Shown here: in pieces, positions 1 through 5,231 of the stretch | How positions within the stretch are numbered: the stretch's first letter is position 1 | How the letters are laid out: each line of letters starts with the position of its first letter | Source: CANHVK01 sp046304235 | Lineage (GTDB): Bacteria > Bacteroidota > Bacteroidia > Flavobacteriales_D > Crocinitomicaceae | NCBI GenBank assembly: GCA_046304235.1 | Contig: JBKCEW010000081.1 | Span: 1 to 5,466 of the forward strand | Direction of reading: 5' to 3' | Length of the DNA stretch: 5,466 bases | The notes under the pieces: model-generated | Told to the model about the DNA's origin: nothing | Seen by the model: the letters and a program-made list of their open reading frames with translations, nothing else | The model's database searches: none | Program-made: the position numbers and the translations under genes

Positions 1-1
1 T

Positions 2-1000
2 GTAGGATTACAAACAAGTGCTGACCCTGTGTTTATTCTTGAAATTCAAGGAGATGAATTATATTCAAATTTCACTAAGAAATCTTATAATTTTAATTCT
101 TATGATATTATAAAACCTTTATTAAAAGGCGCAGAAATCAAAAGATATTCAACACCAATACCTAATTTTAAAATCATTTTTCCATATAAAATCATTAATG
201 AATCAATTGAACTTATTTCAAAAAATGAAATGGAAAATAATTATCTTGATATTTGGAATTATCTTAACGAATGTAAAGAAAAACTTGAGGGTAGAGAAAA
301 CGGTAAAATGAAAAATGATATATGGTATGGCTATGTCTACCTTAAGAATATGACGGAATTTTCTAAACCTAAAATATTAACACAAGTTCTATGTAAAAAT
401 TCTTCTTTAGCTCTAGATTCGAAAGGTGATTATTATTTTGTAGGTGGAGGTACAGCAGGTGGATATGGTATTAGAGTTTCTGAAGAATTAAATAAATATC
501 AACTATTAGCAATTTTAAACTCAAAATTAATTTATTGGTATATCAAACAATTTGCTTCACCTTTTCAAGGTGGTTTTTATGTATTTAATAAAAGCACATT
601 AGGTGAGGTTCCGTTACCAAAAATAAATAAACTTAATTTCGAGAAAATAGTACTATATATAAATGAAATTGGAGATAAATATAATTCATTTTCAATTAAA
701 TTCACCACCTATTTCACCTCCCAATACCACCTTGAAAAAATCTCTGGAAAATTAGAAAAATGGTACGAGTTGTCTTTTGTAGATTTTATCAAAGAACTAA
801 ACAAAGCCATCAAAACAGCCAAAGGCACACCTTTAACCAAAAAAGATGAATTTGAATGGATGGAGTTGTTTGAAGACAACAAAAAGAACGCCTTAGCACT
901 CAAAGCAGAAATAGCCAAAACCGACAAAGAAATTGACCAGATGGTGTATGAGTTGTATGGGTTAACGGAGGAGGAGATAAAGATTGTGGAGGGAGAATGA
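2..1000 (+). CDS. Eco57I/type IIG-like restriction-modification protein, C-terminal part (5' end outside window)
   Basis: The reading frame is open from the left edge, so this is the last 332 residues of a longer protein; the GTG at 29 is internal. It begins with GLQTSADPVFIL, the typical opening of the TaqI-type specificity domain in Eco57I-family adenine methylases. This is followed by the LLKGAEIKRY block, KPKILTQVL, a glycine-rich VGGGTAGGYGI segment, and LLAILNSKLIYWYIKQFASPFQGG with VPLPKI. The tail (KLEKWYELSF, then a coiled-coil-like stretch and EIDQMVYELYGLTEEEI) is characteristic of the family. Known for the family: the complete protein is usually about 1000 residues or more, methylates adenine and often also cuts DNA, with this part choosing the target sequence. 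The methylase motifs (NPPY) and any nuclease domain lie outside the window, so activity cannot be judged. Composition changes sharply near 700 (see findings). The stop at 998-1000 leaves 206 bp to the next likely start. Confidence 0.88.
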   Translation, partial: VGLQTSADPVFILEIQGDELYSNFTKKSYNFNSYDIIKPLLKGAEIKRYSTPIPNFKIIFPYKIINESIELISKNEMENNYLDIWNYLNECKEKLEGRENGKMKNDIWYGYVYLKNMTEFSKPKILTQVLCKNSSLALDSKGDYYFVGGGTAGGYGIRVSEELNKYQLLAILNSKLIYWYIKQFASPFQGGFYVFNKSTLGEVPLPKINKLNFEKIVLYINEIGDKYNSFSIKFTTYFTSQYHLEKISGKLEKWYELSFVDFIKELNKAIKTAKGTPLTKKDEFEWMELFEDNKKNALALKAEIAKTDKEIDQMVYELYGLTEEEIKIVEGE

Positions 1001-1061
1001 TTTTTTTTGATTAGGGTTATTATGGGATTTTGGGTGTAAAAAGGGATTGTGATTGATGTGG

Positions 1062-1087
1062 ATTGAAGGGATTGAAGGGATTGAAGG
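1062..1087. repeat. Tandem repeat of a 9-bp unit (three copies)
   Basis: The unit ATTGAAGGG occurs twice in full and a third time as ATTGAAGG followed by A. It lies in a G-rich stretch with further GATTG words (about 1044-1090), inside the 206-bp gap between the RM gene and GxxExxY. The gap from 1001 shows no hairpin terminator that I can support. From memory, similar GATTGAAGGG-type strings recur near GxxExxY genes in Bacteroidota; this was not checked. Confidence 0.8.
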
Positions 1088-1103
1088 ATTTTACGCTTTA
1101 TCC

Positions 1104-1140
1104 TAAATAATCAAAATAATCATTTAAATCACAAAAATCA
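1104..1140 (+). repeat. AT-rich leader repeat upstream of GxxExxY
   Basis: This leader is built from words that recur upstream of the next two genes. TAAATAATCAAAA (1104-1116) recurs at 1674-1686 before the DUF1016 gene, and AATAATCATTTAAAT (1115-1129) recurs at 2804-2818 before rhuM. It continues into CACAAAAATCATAG. Function is unknown. No convincing TAnnTTTG promoter box is visible here. Confidence 0.6.
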
Positions 1141-1206
1141 TAGTATTGATGGATGGGTATGGGCTTTTTTCAGTTTTTCTTCCTAACTTCAAGTAAACAA
1201 CATACC

Positions 1207-1620
1207 ATGATTGACACAAATTTCAAATATTCAGAACTAACTTCAAAAGTCATAGGATGCGCTATGCGCGTACATTCAGCATTAGGAAATGGCTTTCAAG
1301 AAGTCATTTATCAACGAGCTTTACAAATAGAATTATCCTTAGCGGAGATTCCATTTTCAAGAGAATTTGAAATGCCTATATATTATCACAATCAACGAAT
1401 TGGAACACGTAGGGTAGACTTTTTAGTCGAAGGAATTTTATCCGTAGAGTTAAAAGCGGTAACAAAAGTGGAAGATGTACATTTTGCACAGGCTATAAAT
1501 TATTTAGAGGCATATAATTTAGAAGTAGGCTTACTTATTAATTTCGGAGAACGCAGTTTAAACTTTAAGCGTTTGAAAAATAATAAGTTTAAGGTGTTAC
1601 AAAACGAAGAAAGTTTGTAA
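1207..1620 (+). CDS. GxxExxY family protein (PD-(D/E)XK-like)
   Basis: A 137-residue protein of the GxxExxY family. The signature is GFQEVIY at residues 29-35, preceded by IGCAMRVHSALGNG. A PD-(D/E)XK-like core follows: RRVDFLV with D71, then VELK with E81 and K83, then a helix FAQAINYLEAY and the strand LEVGLLINFG. This suggests a nuclease fold, but the biochemical role of the family is not established. The ATG at 1207 is preferred over the in-frame ATG at 1153, because the extra 18 residues (MGMGFFQFFF...) do not resemble the family and 137 residues is a usual length. No Shine-Dalgarno sequence precedes either start. The gene is followed by 75 bp and then the DUF1016 gene. GxxExxY genes are common as isolated genes in Bacteroidota, often near RM loci. 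Confidence 0.85.
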   Translation: MIDTNFKYSELTSKVIGCAMRVHSALGNGFQEVIYQRALQIELSLAEIPFSREFEMPIYYHNQRIGTRRVDFLVEGILSVELKAVTKVEDVHFAQAINYLEAYNLEVGLLINFGERSLNFKRLKNNKFKVLQNEESL

Positions 1621-1649
1621 TATAATTTCAAAAAAGATAAAATAATTAA

Positions 1650-1683
1650 ATTTTAATCATTAAATTAGATTAATAAATAATCA
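1650..1683 (+). repeat. 34-bp leader repeat, copy 1 (upstream of DUF1016 gene)
   Basis: This 34-bp block is identical to 2778-2811. It starts ATTTTAATCATTAAATTAG and ends AATAATCA. It contains the perfect 13-nt palindrome TTTAATCATTAAA and ends 12 bp before the ATG at 1696. The remaining gap (1621-1649) is plain AT-rich sequence without other signals I can support. Confidence 0.9.
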
Positions 1684-1695
1684 AAACTAATTTAA

Positions 1696-2718
1696 ATGAT
1701 TTCAAACTATAACTCTACTACAAATGAATACCATGGATTGGTAGAACATATTTCAGATACTTATAACAGAGGTTTTCAAAAAGCATCACAAGCAATAAAT
1801 TCAGCAATGGTTACTACCTATTGGAAAATAGGACAATATATTATTGAATTTGAACAAAAAGGAAATGAAAAAGCAAAATATGGAACTTCTCTTTTAGAAA
1901 AATTATCAATAGATTTAATGCAATTACATGGGAAAGGTTTTAGTCGTTCCAACCTTAACTATATGCGGCTGTTTTATAAATGTTATCCAATTTGTGAGAC
2001 AGTGTCTCACAAATTGAATTGGTCTCACATTTGTGAATTAGTTAAGATTAACGACCAACTAGAACGTTCATTTTATGAAAAACAAACGATATTAGAAAAT
2101 TGGAATGTTAGAGAATTAAAACGTCAAAAAAAATCGTCCTTATTCCTAAGACTTGCATCCACAAAAGATAAAGAAGGTATACTATCCTTGTCTGAACATG
2201 GTAATCAAATTCAGCATCCAACAGATATTTTACGAGACCCATGTGTTTTAGAATTTTTAAAAATACCCGAGGCAGCTTACTTATCTGAATCAGAAATTGA
2301 AACAAAATTAATAGATCATCTAGAACATTTTCTTTTAGAATTAGGAAAAGGATTTGCTTTTATCGGACGTCAATATCGAATTTCAATTGGAAATAGAAAT
2401 TTTTATGTGGATTTAGTTTTTTATCATCGAATACTTAAATGTTTTGTACTTATTGACCTTAAACGAGAAGAAGCTGGATATGAAGACATCGGTCAAATGA
2501 ATATGTACTTAGGTTATTTTGAAAAAGAAGAAAATAGAGAAGATGACAATCCTCCGATTGGTATAGTATTAGCAAAGGAAAAAGATGATTTATTAATTCA
2601 ATATGCTATGCATAATATGACATCTCAATTATTTATAAATAAATACCAATTATACCTTCCAAATGAAGAAGAACTTAGGAAAATTATAGAAAACCAACTT
2701 AATACTATAAAACCATGA
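1696..2718 (+). CDS. DUF1016 family protein with PD-(D/E)XK nuclease domain (YhcG-like)
   Basis: A full-length 340-residue DUF1016 protein. The N-terminal domain (about 10-150) carries family landmarks: TYWKIGQYIIEFEQ (41-54), KYGTSLLEKLS (61-71), GKGFSRSNLNYMRLFY (79-94), LNWSHICELVKI (107-118), ERSFYEKQ (123-130) and WNVRELKRQ (136-144). The C-terminal nuclease-like domain (about 195-325) has FYVDLVFYH with D239, VLIDLK with D254 and K256, and GQMNMYL with Q267. These form an intact PD-(D/E)XK core, followed by NPPIGIVL and YQLYLP. The family is predicted to bind and cut nucleic acid, and members often sit inside or beside RM loci; the actual role is unsettled. A perfect inverted repeat lies within the coding sequence at 1988-2016. 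The start follows a leader containing the 34-bp repeat shared with rhuM, with no clear ribosome-binding site. There is no sign of frameshift. Confidence 0.92.
   Translation: MISNYNSTTNEYHGLVEHISDTYNRGFQKASQAINSAMVTTYWKIGQYIIEFEQKGNEKAKYGTSLLEKLSIDLMQLHGKGFSRSNLNYMRLFYKCYPICETVSHKLNWSHICELVKINDQLERSFYEKQTILENWNVRELKRQKKSSLFLRLASTKDKEGILSLSEHGNQIQHPTDILRDPCVLEFLKIPEAAYLSESEIETKLIDHLEHFLLELGKGFAFIGRQYRISIGNRNFYVDLVFYHRILKCFVLIDLKREEAGYEDIGQMNMYLGYFEKEENREDDNPPIGIVLAKEKDDLLIQYAMHNMTSQLFINKYQLYLPNEEELRKIIENQLNTIKP
1988..2016. repeat. Intragenic perfect inverted repeat in the DUF1016 gene
   Basis: Left arm CAATTTGTGAGAC (1988-2000), spacer AGT, right arm GTCTCACAAATTG (2004-2016): 13 perfect base pairs with a 3-nt loop. 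It encodes residues from Pro98 to Leu107, just before the conserved LNWSHICEL segment. The word GTCTCACA repeats at 2022-2029 and opens a smaller palindrome TCACA-TT-TGTGA (2025-2036). The left arm could therefore pair with either downstream copy. Confidence 0.95.
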
Positions 2719-2721
2719 AAA

Positions 2722-2740
2722 ACTTAAGTAATTCTTGAGT
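2722..2740 (+). terminator. Possible weak hairpin after the DUF1016 gene
   Basis: ACTTAAG (2722-2728) can pair with CTTGAGT (2734-2740) over 7 positions, including one G-U pair, around a 5-nt loop. It starts 3 bp after the stop codon and is followed by a T-rich stretch. A second small stem, TGATTT/AAATCA (2740-2745 with 2751-2756), overlaps its end. It is short and AT-rich, so it is only a candidate. Confidence 0.3.
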
Positions 2741-2777
2741 GATTTTCTTTAAATCAAAAGAAGTAAAACTATATTTT

Positions 2778-2811
2778 ATTTTAATCATTAAATTAGATTA
2801 ATAAATAATCA
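2778..2811 (+). repeat. 34-bp leader repeat, copy 2 (upstream of rhuM)
   Basis: Exact copy of 1650-1683, ending 48 bp before the ATG at 2860. It runs on into TTTAAAT, so 2804-2818 also matches the GxxExxY leader (1115-1129). The genes following the two copies are unrelated, so the repeat is not explained by gene duplication. Confidence 0.9.
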
Positions 2812-2859
2812 TTTAAATACGTTTAAAGCAAAAAAACTAGTTCAAAATACTAACAAATT

Positions 2860-3855
2860 ATGGAAAACCAAATCATATTATACCAAACAGAAAGTAGTAA
2901 TGTAAACATAAATGTTACTTATCATAATGAAAGTTTTTGGTTAACTCAGAAAAATATCGCACAGCTTTTTGGAGTAGAAGTTCCTGCTATAAGTAAGCAT
3001 TTAGCAAATATTTATGAAAGTAATGAACTACAAAAAGAAGCAACTATTTCCATTTTGGAAACAGTTCAAATTGAAGGTTCGAGAAATGTAAAACGAAACG
3101 TTGAATTTTATAACCTTGACGCAATCATTGCTGTTGGTTATAGGGTAAACTCAAAGCAAGCGACACAATTTAGAATATGGGCAACAAACACGTTAAGGGA
3201 GTACATATTAAAAGGCTTTGTTTTAAATGAAGAAATGCTTAAAAATGGAAAAGCATTTGGAAAAGATTATTTTGATGAGCTATTGGAACGTATTCGAGAA
3301 ATACGAAGTAGCGAACGTAGAGTTTATCAAAAATTGGGAGATATTTTCCAGCAATGTAGTGCCGATTATAAAAAGGATTCCGATGAAGCAATTTTATTTT
3401 ATAAAATGGTTCAAAATAAATTACATTTTGCAATAACAGGACAAACTGCCGCTGAAATTATTTATAATCGTGTCGATAAAAACAAAGAATTTATGGGGTT
3501 ATCAACTTGGAAAAACGCACCAGAAGGTAAAATTCTTAAAAGTGACGTTACGGTAGCAAAAAATTATTTGAATGAAAATGAAATCGGAGATTTGAATTTA
3601 TTAGTTAGTGCATATTTAGATTTGGCAGAATTTCAAGCAAGACGAAAACAACTCATGAATATGAAAGATTGGTTAGTAAGAACGAATAAATTTTTAGAAA
3701 GTAATAGTTTGGATGTTTTACCAAATGCTGGATCAATTTCACATGAAAAAGCAGTTGAAAAAGCTCATAACGAATTTGAAGAATTTAGAATTGAACAAGA
3801 TAAAAAATACTTATCTGATTTAGACAAAATAATCCAAGGCATAGCAAAGAAATAA
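2860..3855 (+). CDS. rhuM: RhuM family protein, full length
   Basis: A 331-residue RhuM-family protein, named after the Salmonella SPI-3 gene; its molecular function is not established. The N-terminal part (about 1-115) looks DNA-binding: FWLTQKNIAQLFGVEVPAIS (27-46), KHLANIYESNEL (47-58), VEFYNLDAIIAVGYRVNS and QFRIWATNTLREYILKGF. The middle and C-terminal parts are helical, with KDYFDELLERIREIRSSERRVYQK, AAEIIYNRVD, LNLLVSAYLDLAEFQARR and a charged C-terminus. Length matches complete family members and no frameshift is seen. It follows the DUF1016 gene after 141 bp and has its own AT-rich leader with the 34-bp repeat. The IS1595-type element begins 8 bp after its stop (TAA TAA). A 25-nt inverted repeat lies inside the gene at 3042-3066, encoding residues 62-69. 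The name rhuM is a family label only. Confidence 0.9.
   Translation: MENQIILYQTESSNVNINVTYHNESFWLTQKNIAQLFGVEVPAISKHLANIYESNELQKEATISILETVQIEGSRNVKRNVEFYNLDAIIAVGYRVNSKQATQFRIWATNTLREYILKGFVLNEEMLKNGKAFGKDYFDELLERIREIRSSERRVYQKLGDIFQQCSADYKKDSDEAILFYKMVQNKLHFAITGQTAAEIIYNRVDKNKEFMGLSTWKNAPEGKILKSDVTVAKNYLNENEIGDLNLLVSAYLDLAEFQARRKQLMNMKDWLVRTNKFLESNSLDVLPNAGSISHEKAVEKAHNEFEEFRIEQDKKYLSDLDKIIQGIAKK
3042..3066. repeat. Intragenic inverted repeat in full-length rhuM
   Basis: Outer arms AACT (3042-3045) and AGTT (3063-3066); one mismatch (A3046/C3062); inner arms TTTCCA (3047-3052) and TGGAAA (3056-3061) around TTT. It covers codons Thr62 to Val69. It sits at the same alignment position, with the same length and outer arms, as the repeat in the second RhuM gene (5078-5102). 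Confidence 0.88.
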
Positions 3856-3863
3856 TAATATAA
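3856..3863. repeat. Target site duplication, left copy
   Basis: TAATATAA lies immediately left of the insertion sequence and matches 4866-4873. Eight bp is the usual duplication length for IS1595-family elements. The surroundings are low-complexity AT, and the match requires one extra T at the right end of the element, so exact borders could shift by a base. The duplication lies directly after the stop codon of rhuM. Confidence 0.6.
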
Positions 3864-3885
3864 TTGAGTAGTCGCAATCTTACCA
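3864..3885 (+). repeat. IS1595-family left terminal inverted repeat
   Basis: Begins TTGAGTAGTC and ends TTACCA. It matches the reverse complement of 4843-4864 at 19 of 22 positions, with differences at repeat positions 11, 16 and 17. Confidence 0.88.
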
Positions 3886-3915
3886 GGACTTAAATAGTTT
3901 ACGTTCTCTGTACAT

Positions 3916-3923
3916 AATCTTTG
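3916..3923 (+). promoter_or_regulatory. Possible promoter -7 element for the transposase
   Basis: AATCTTTG is one base from the Bacteroidota -7 consensus TAnnTTTG and lies 13 bp before the ATG at 3937. No clear -33 TTTG box stands at the expected distance; GTTT at 3897-3900 is the nearest. Weak evidence. Confidence 0.25.
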
Positions 3924-3936
3924 CATTTCAAAAGTA

Positions 3937-4842
3937 ATGATTATGTCAATATTAGCATTCACACAGCAATTTCCAACAAACGAAAGTTGTAAGTTACACT
4001 TTAAATTAGAGCGAGAGAAAGAAGGAGTAATCTGTAAAAAGTGTTCACAAACTGAACATTACTGGCTTTCTTCTAAATGGCAATGGCAATGTAAAAATTG
4101 CTCATTTAGAACTACATTAAGAAGTGGTACTATTATGGAAAACTCTAACTTACCTATTTTGACTTGGTATTTATGTATGTCTTTTATGAGTTTTTCTAAA
4201 AAAGGACTTTCGGCGTTGGAGATGCAACGACAATTAGGTCATAAAAGGTATAATACTGTTTGGAATTTAATGCATAAAATCAGAAATGCTATGGGTTTAA
4301 GAGATGACAAATATAATCTATCAGGTTTTGTTGAATTTGATGAAGGTCATTTTGAGCATGCTGTTAAAAATGACACTCAATTAAAAAGAGGTCGAGGTAG
4401 TCAACGACAAACAAATGTTGCTGTTATGGCAGAATCTACACCTCTTGAAAATATAGAAACAGGACATAAATCGACTCATTGTAGGTATTTTAAAATGAAA
4501 GTAAATCAATCTTTTGAAAAAGAAGAATTAAACTCAAAAGTTGTCAAATACATTCATCAAGACTCTATCATATTTTCAGATAAAAGCACAAGTTATGTTG
4601 ATTTTTCAGAAATTGTTGATACTCATATTTCTTCAAAGTCAACCAAAGAAACTACTAAATCAACACTTAAATGGGTGCATATTGCAATTAGTAATGCAAA
4701 ACGTAATCTATTGGGTGTATACCATATGATAAAGCCAAAATACTTACAGTCTTATTTGAATGAATTTTGCTACAAATTGAACAGAAGATTTTTTGGTTTC
4801 AAATTATTCAACCGTTTGATTATTGCCACAATCAATAATTAG
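3937..4842 (+). CDS. IS1595 family transposase
   Basis: A 301-residue transposase that moves its own element by DNA cutting and joining. An N-terminal zinc ribbon is intact: CKKC (C33, C36) and CKNC (C52, C55), followed by FRTTLRSGTIME. A helix-turn-helix-like part follows (SALEMQRQLGHKRYNTVWNL), then the IS1595/ISXO2-type catalytic domain: EFDEGHFE with D135, RGRGSQRQTNVAVMAES, and IIFSDKSTSY with D215. The third catalytic block reads HIAISNAKRNLLGVYHMIK rather than one with a usual glutamate. N253 is my candidate residue, consistent with the DDN-type variation I recall for part of this family. The C-terminus YLQSYLNEFCYKLNRRFFG is typical. The ATG at 3943 (MSILAFTQQFP) is an equally good or better start. 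The gene is whole, so the element may be active. Confidence 0.93.
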   Translation: MIMSILAFTQQFPTNESCKLHFKLEREKEGVICKKCSQTEHYWLSSKWQWQCKNCSFRTTLRSGTIMENSNLPILTWYLCMSFMSFSKKGLSALEMQRQLGHKRYNTVWNLMHKIRNAMGLRDDKYNLSGFVEFDEGHFEHAVKNDTQLKRGRGSQRQTNVAVMAESTPLENIETGHKSTHCRYFKMKVNQSFEKEELNSKVVKYIHQDSIIFSDKSTSYVDFSEIVDTHISSKSTKETTKSTLKWVHIAISNAKRNLLGVYHMIKPKYLQSYLNEFCYKLNRRFFGFKLFNRLIIATINN

Positions 4843-4864
4843 TGGTATAATTGTGACTACTCAA
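4843..4864 (-). repeat. IS1595-family right terminal inverted repeat
   Basis: Ends GACTACTCAA and starts TGGTAT. It is the reverse complement of the left end at 19 of 22 positions. It begins right after the transposase stop codon. An extra T (4865) follows before the target duplication. Confidence 0.88.
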
Positions 4865-4865
4865 T

Positions 4866-4873
4866 TAATATAA
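4866..4873. repeat. Target site duplication, right copy
   Basis: TAATATAA, identical to 3856-3863. It lies 10 bp before the ATG of the second RhuM gene. Confidence 0.6.
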
Positions 4874-4883
4874 TATTACCAAT

Positions 4884-5225
4884 ATGGAATTTCAAAACGA
4901 ATCAAATCTGTTAATCTATCAAAATCAAGAGGGAAACATCAAAATAGATGTGCAATTAGAAAACGAAACTGTTTGGCTTACGCAAGAGCAAATGGCTCAA
5001 CTTTTTGGGAAAGGAAGAAGCACTATTACTGAACATATTTCTAATATATATAAAGAAGAAGAATTAGAACAAATTTCAACTCGTCGGAATTTCCGACAAG
5101 TTCGAATTGAAGGAAATCGTGAGGTAGAAAGAGAGATAGAATACTTCAACCTCGATGTAATCATTTCCGTTGGCTACCGTGTAAAATCCAAACAAGGTAC
5201 GCAATTTCGTATTTGGGAATCCTAA
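4884..5225 (+). pseudogene. RhuM family protein, truncated after the N-terminal domain
   Basis: The 113 residues match the start of the RhuM family: VWLTQEQMAQLFGKGRSTITEHISNIYKEEEL, RIEGNREVEREIEYFNLDVIISVGYRVKSKQGTQFRIW. Family similarity stops after Trp111, where the full-length gene next door continues ATNTLREYILKGF. Here only ES and a stop follow, so about two thirds of the protein is missing. Over the shared part the two RhuM proteins are about half identical (51 of 104 by hand), so this is a separate family branch, not a recent copy. The deletion ends just before a terminator hairpin (5232-5263). The IS right end stands directly upstream, so native leader sequence is absent. The reading frame is otherwise clean, so a stand-alone DNA-binding fragment could still be made; a pseudogene is more likely. 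Confidence 0.85.
5078..5102. repeat. Intragenic inverted repeat in the truncated RhuM gene
   Basis: Outer arms AACT (5078-5081) and AGTT (5099-5102); one mismatch (C5082/A5098); inner arms GTCGGAA (5083-5089) and TTCCGAC (5091-5097) around a single T. It covers codons Thr66 to Val73. The layout equals 3042-3066, but the inner arms have a different sequence. Confidence 0.93.
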
Positions 5226-5231
5226 CAACAA

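Larger units (their letters stand above)
3864..4865 (+). mobile_element. Complete IS1595-family insertion sequence (about 1002 bp)
   Basis: The element has imperfect 22-bp terminal inverted repeats (19 of 22 matching), a single intact transposase gene and a probable 8-bp target duplication. Its length near 1.0 kb and the HIAISNAKR-type transposase resemble the ISPna2 subgroup as I recall it. It was inserted between two RhuM-family genes without breaking either reading frame. It has separated the second RhuM gene from whatever leader it had: the right end now lies 18 bp from that gene's ATG. Confidence 0.88.

Noticed and set aside
29..31. GTG at 29 as the start of the first gene
   Set aside because: The frame is open to the window edge and the upstream residues GLQTSADP are part of the conserved specificity domain, so the gene starts outside.
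709..927. Minus-strand 72-residue frame inside the RM gene
   Set aside because: It is fully covered by a conserved coding region on the other strand, is low complexity, and shows no family resemblance.
1001..1152. Terminator or small RNA in the gap after the RM gene
   Set aside because: A run of eight T follows the stop but no stem precedes it, and no structured RNA could be recognised.
1153..1206. 18-residue extension of the GxxExxY protein
   Set aside because: The sequence MGMGFFQFFF... does not look like the family N-terminus; the ATG at 1207 gives the usual length.
2108..2305. Minus-strand 65-residue frame inside the DUF1016 gene
   Set aside because: Shadow of the conserved gene; no recognisable features of its own.
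1650..2811. CRISPR array or phage attachment sites from the 34-bp repeats
   Set aside because: Only two copies, separated by a whole gene, with no spacers, no tRNA and no integrase in the window.
3227..3436. Overlapping frames on both strands inside rhuM (plus 3227-3436, minus 3239-3433)
   Set aside because: Both overlap conserved rhuM coding sequence and have no domain or start signal.
3765..3962. Minus-strand frame across the rhuM end and the IS left end
   Set aside because: It crosses the insertion boundary, so it can only be accidental.
4541..4729. Alternate-frame 62-residue frame in the transposase gene
   Set aside because: It lies within the catalytic domain; there is no slippery sequence or second-frame requirement because the transposase is complete in one frame.
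4816..4851. Outward sigma70-type promoter at the IS right end (TTGATT and TATAAT)
   Set aside because: The spacing is 24 bp, too long, and Bacteroidota promoters use other boxes; TATAAT is expected by chance in such AT-rich DNA.
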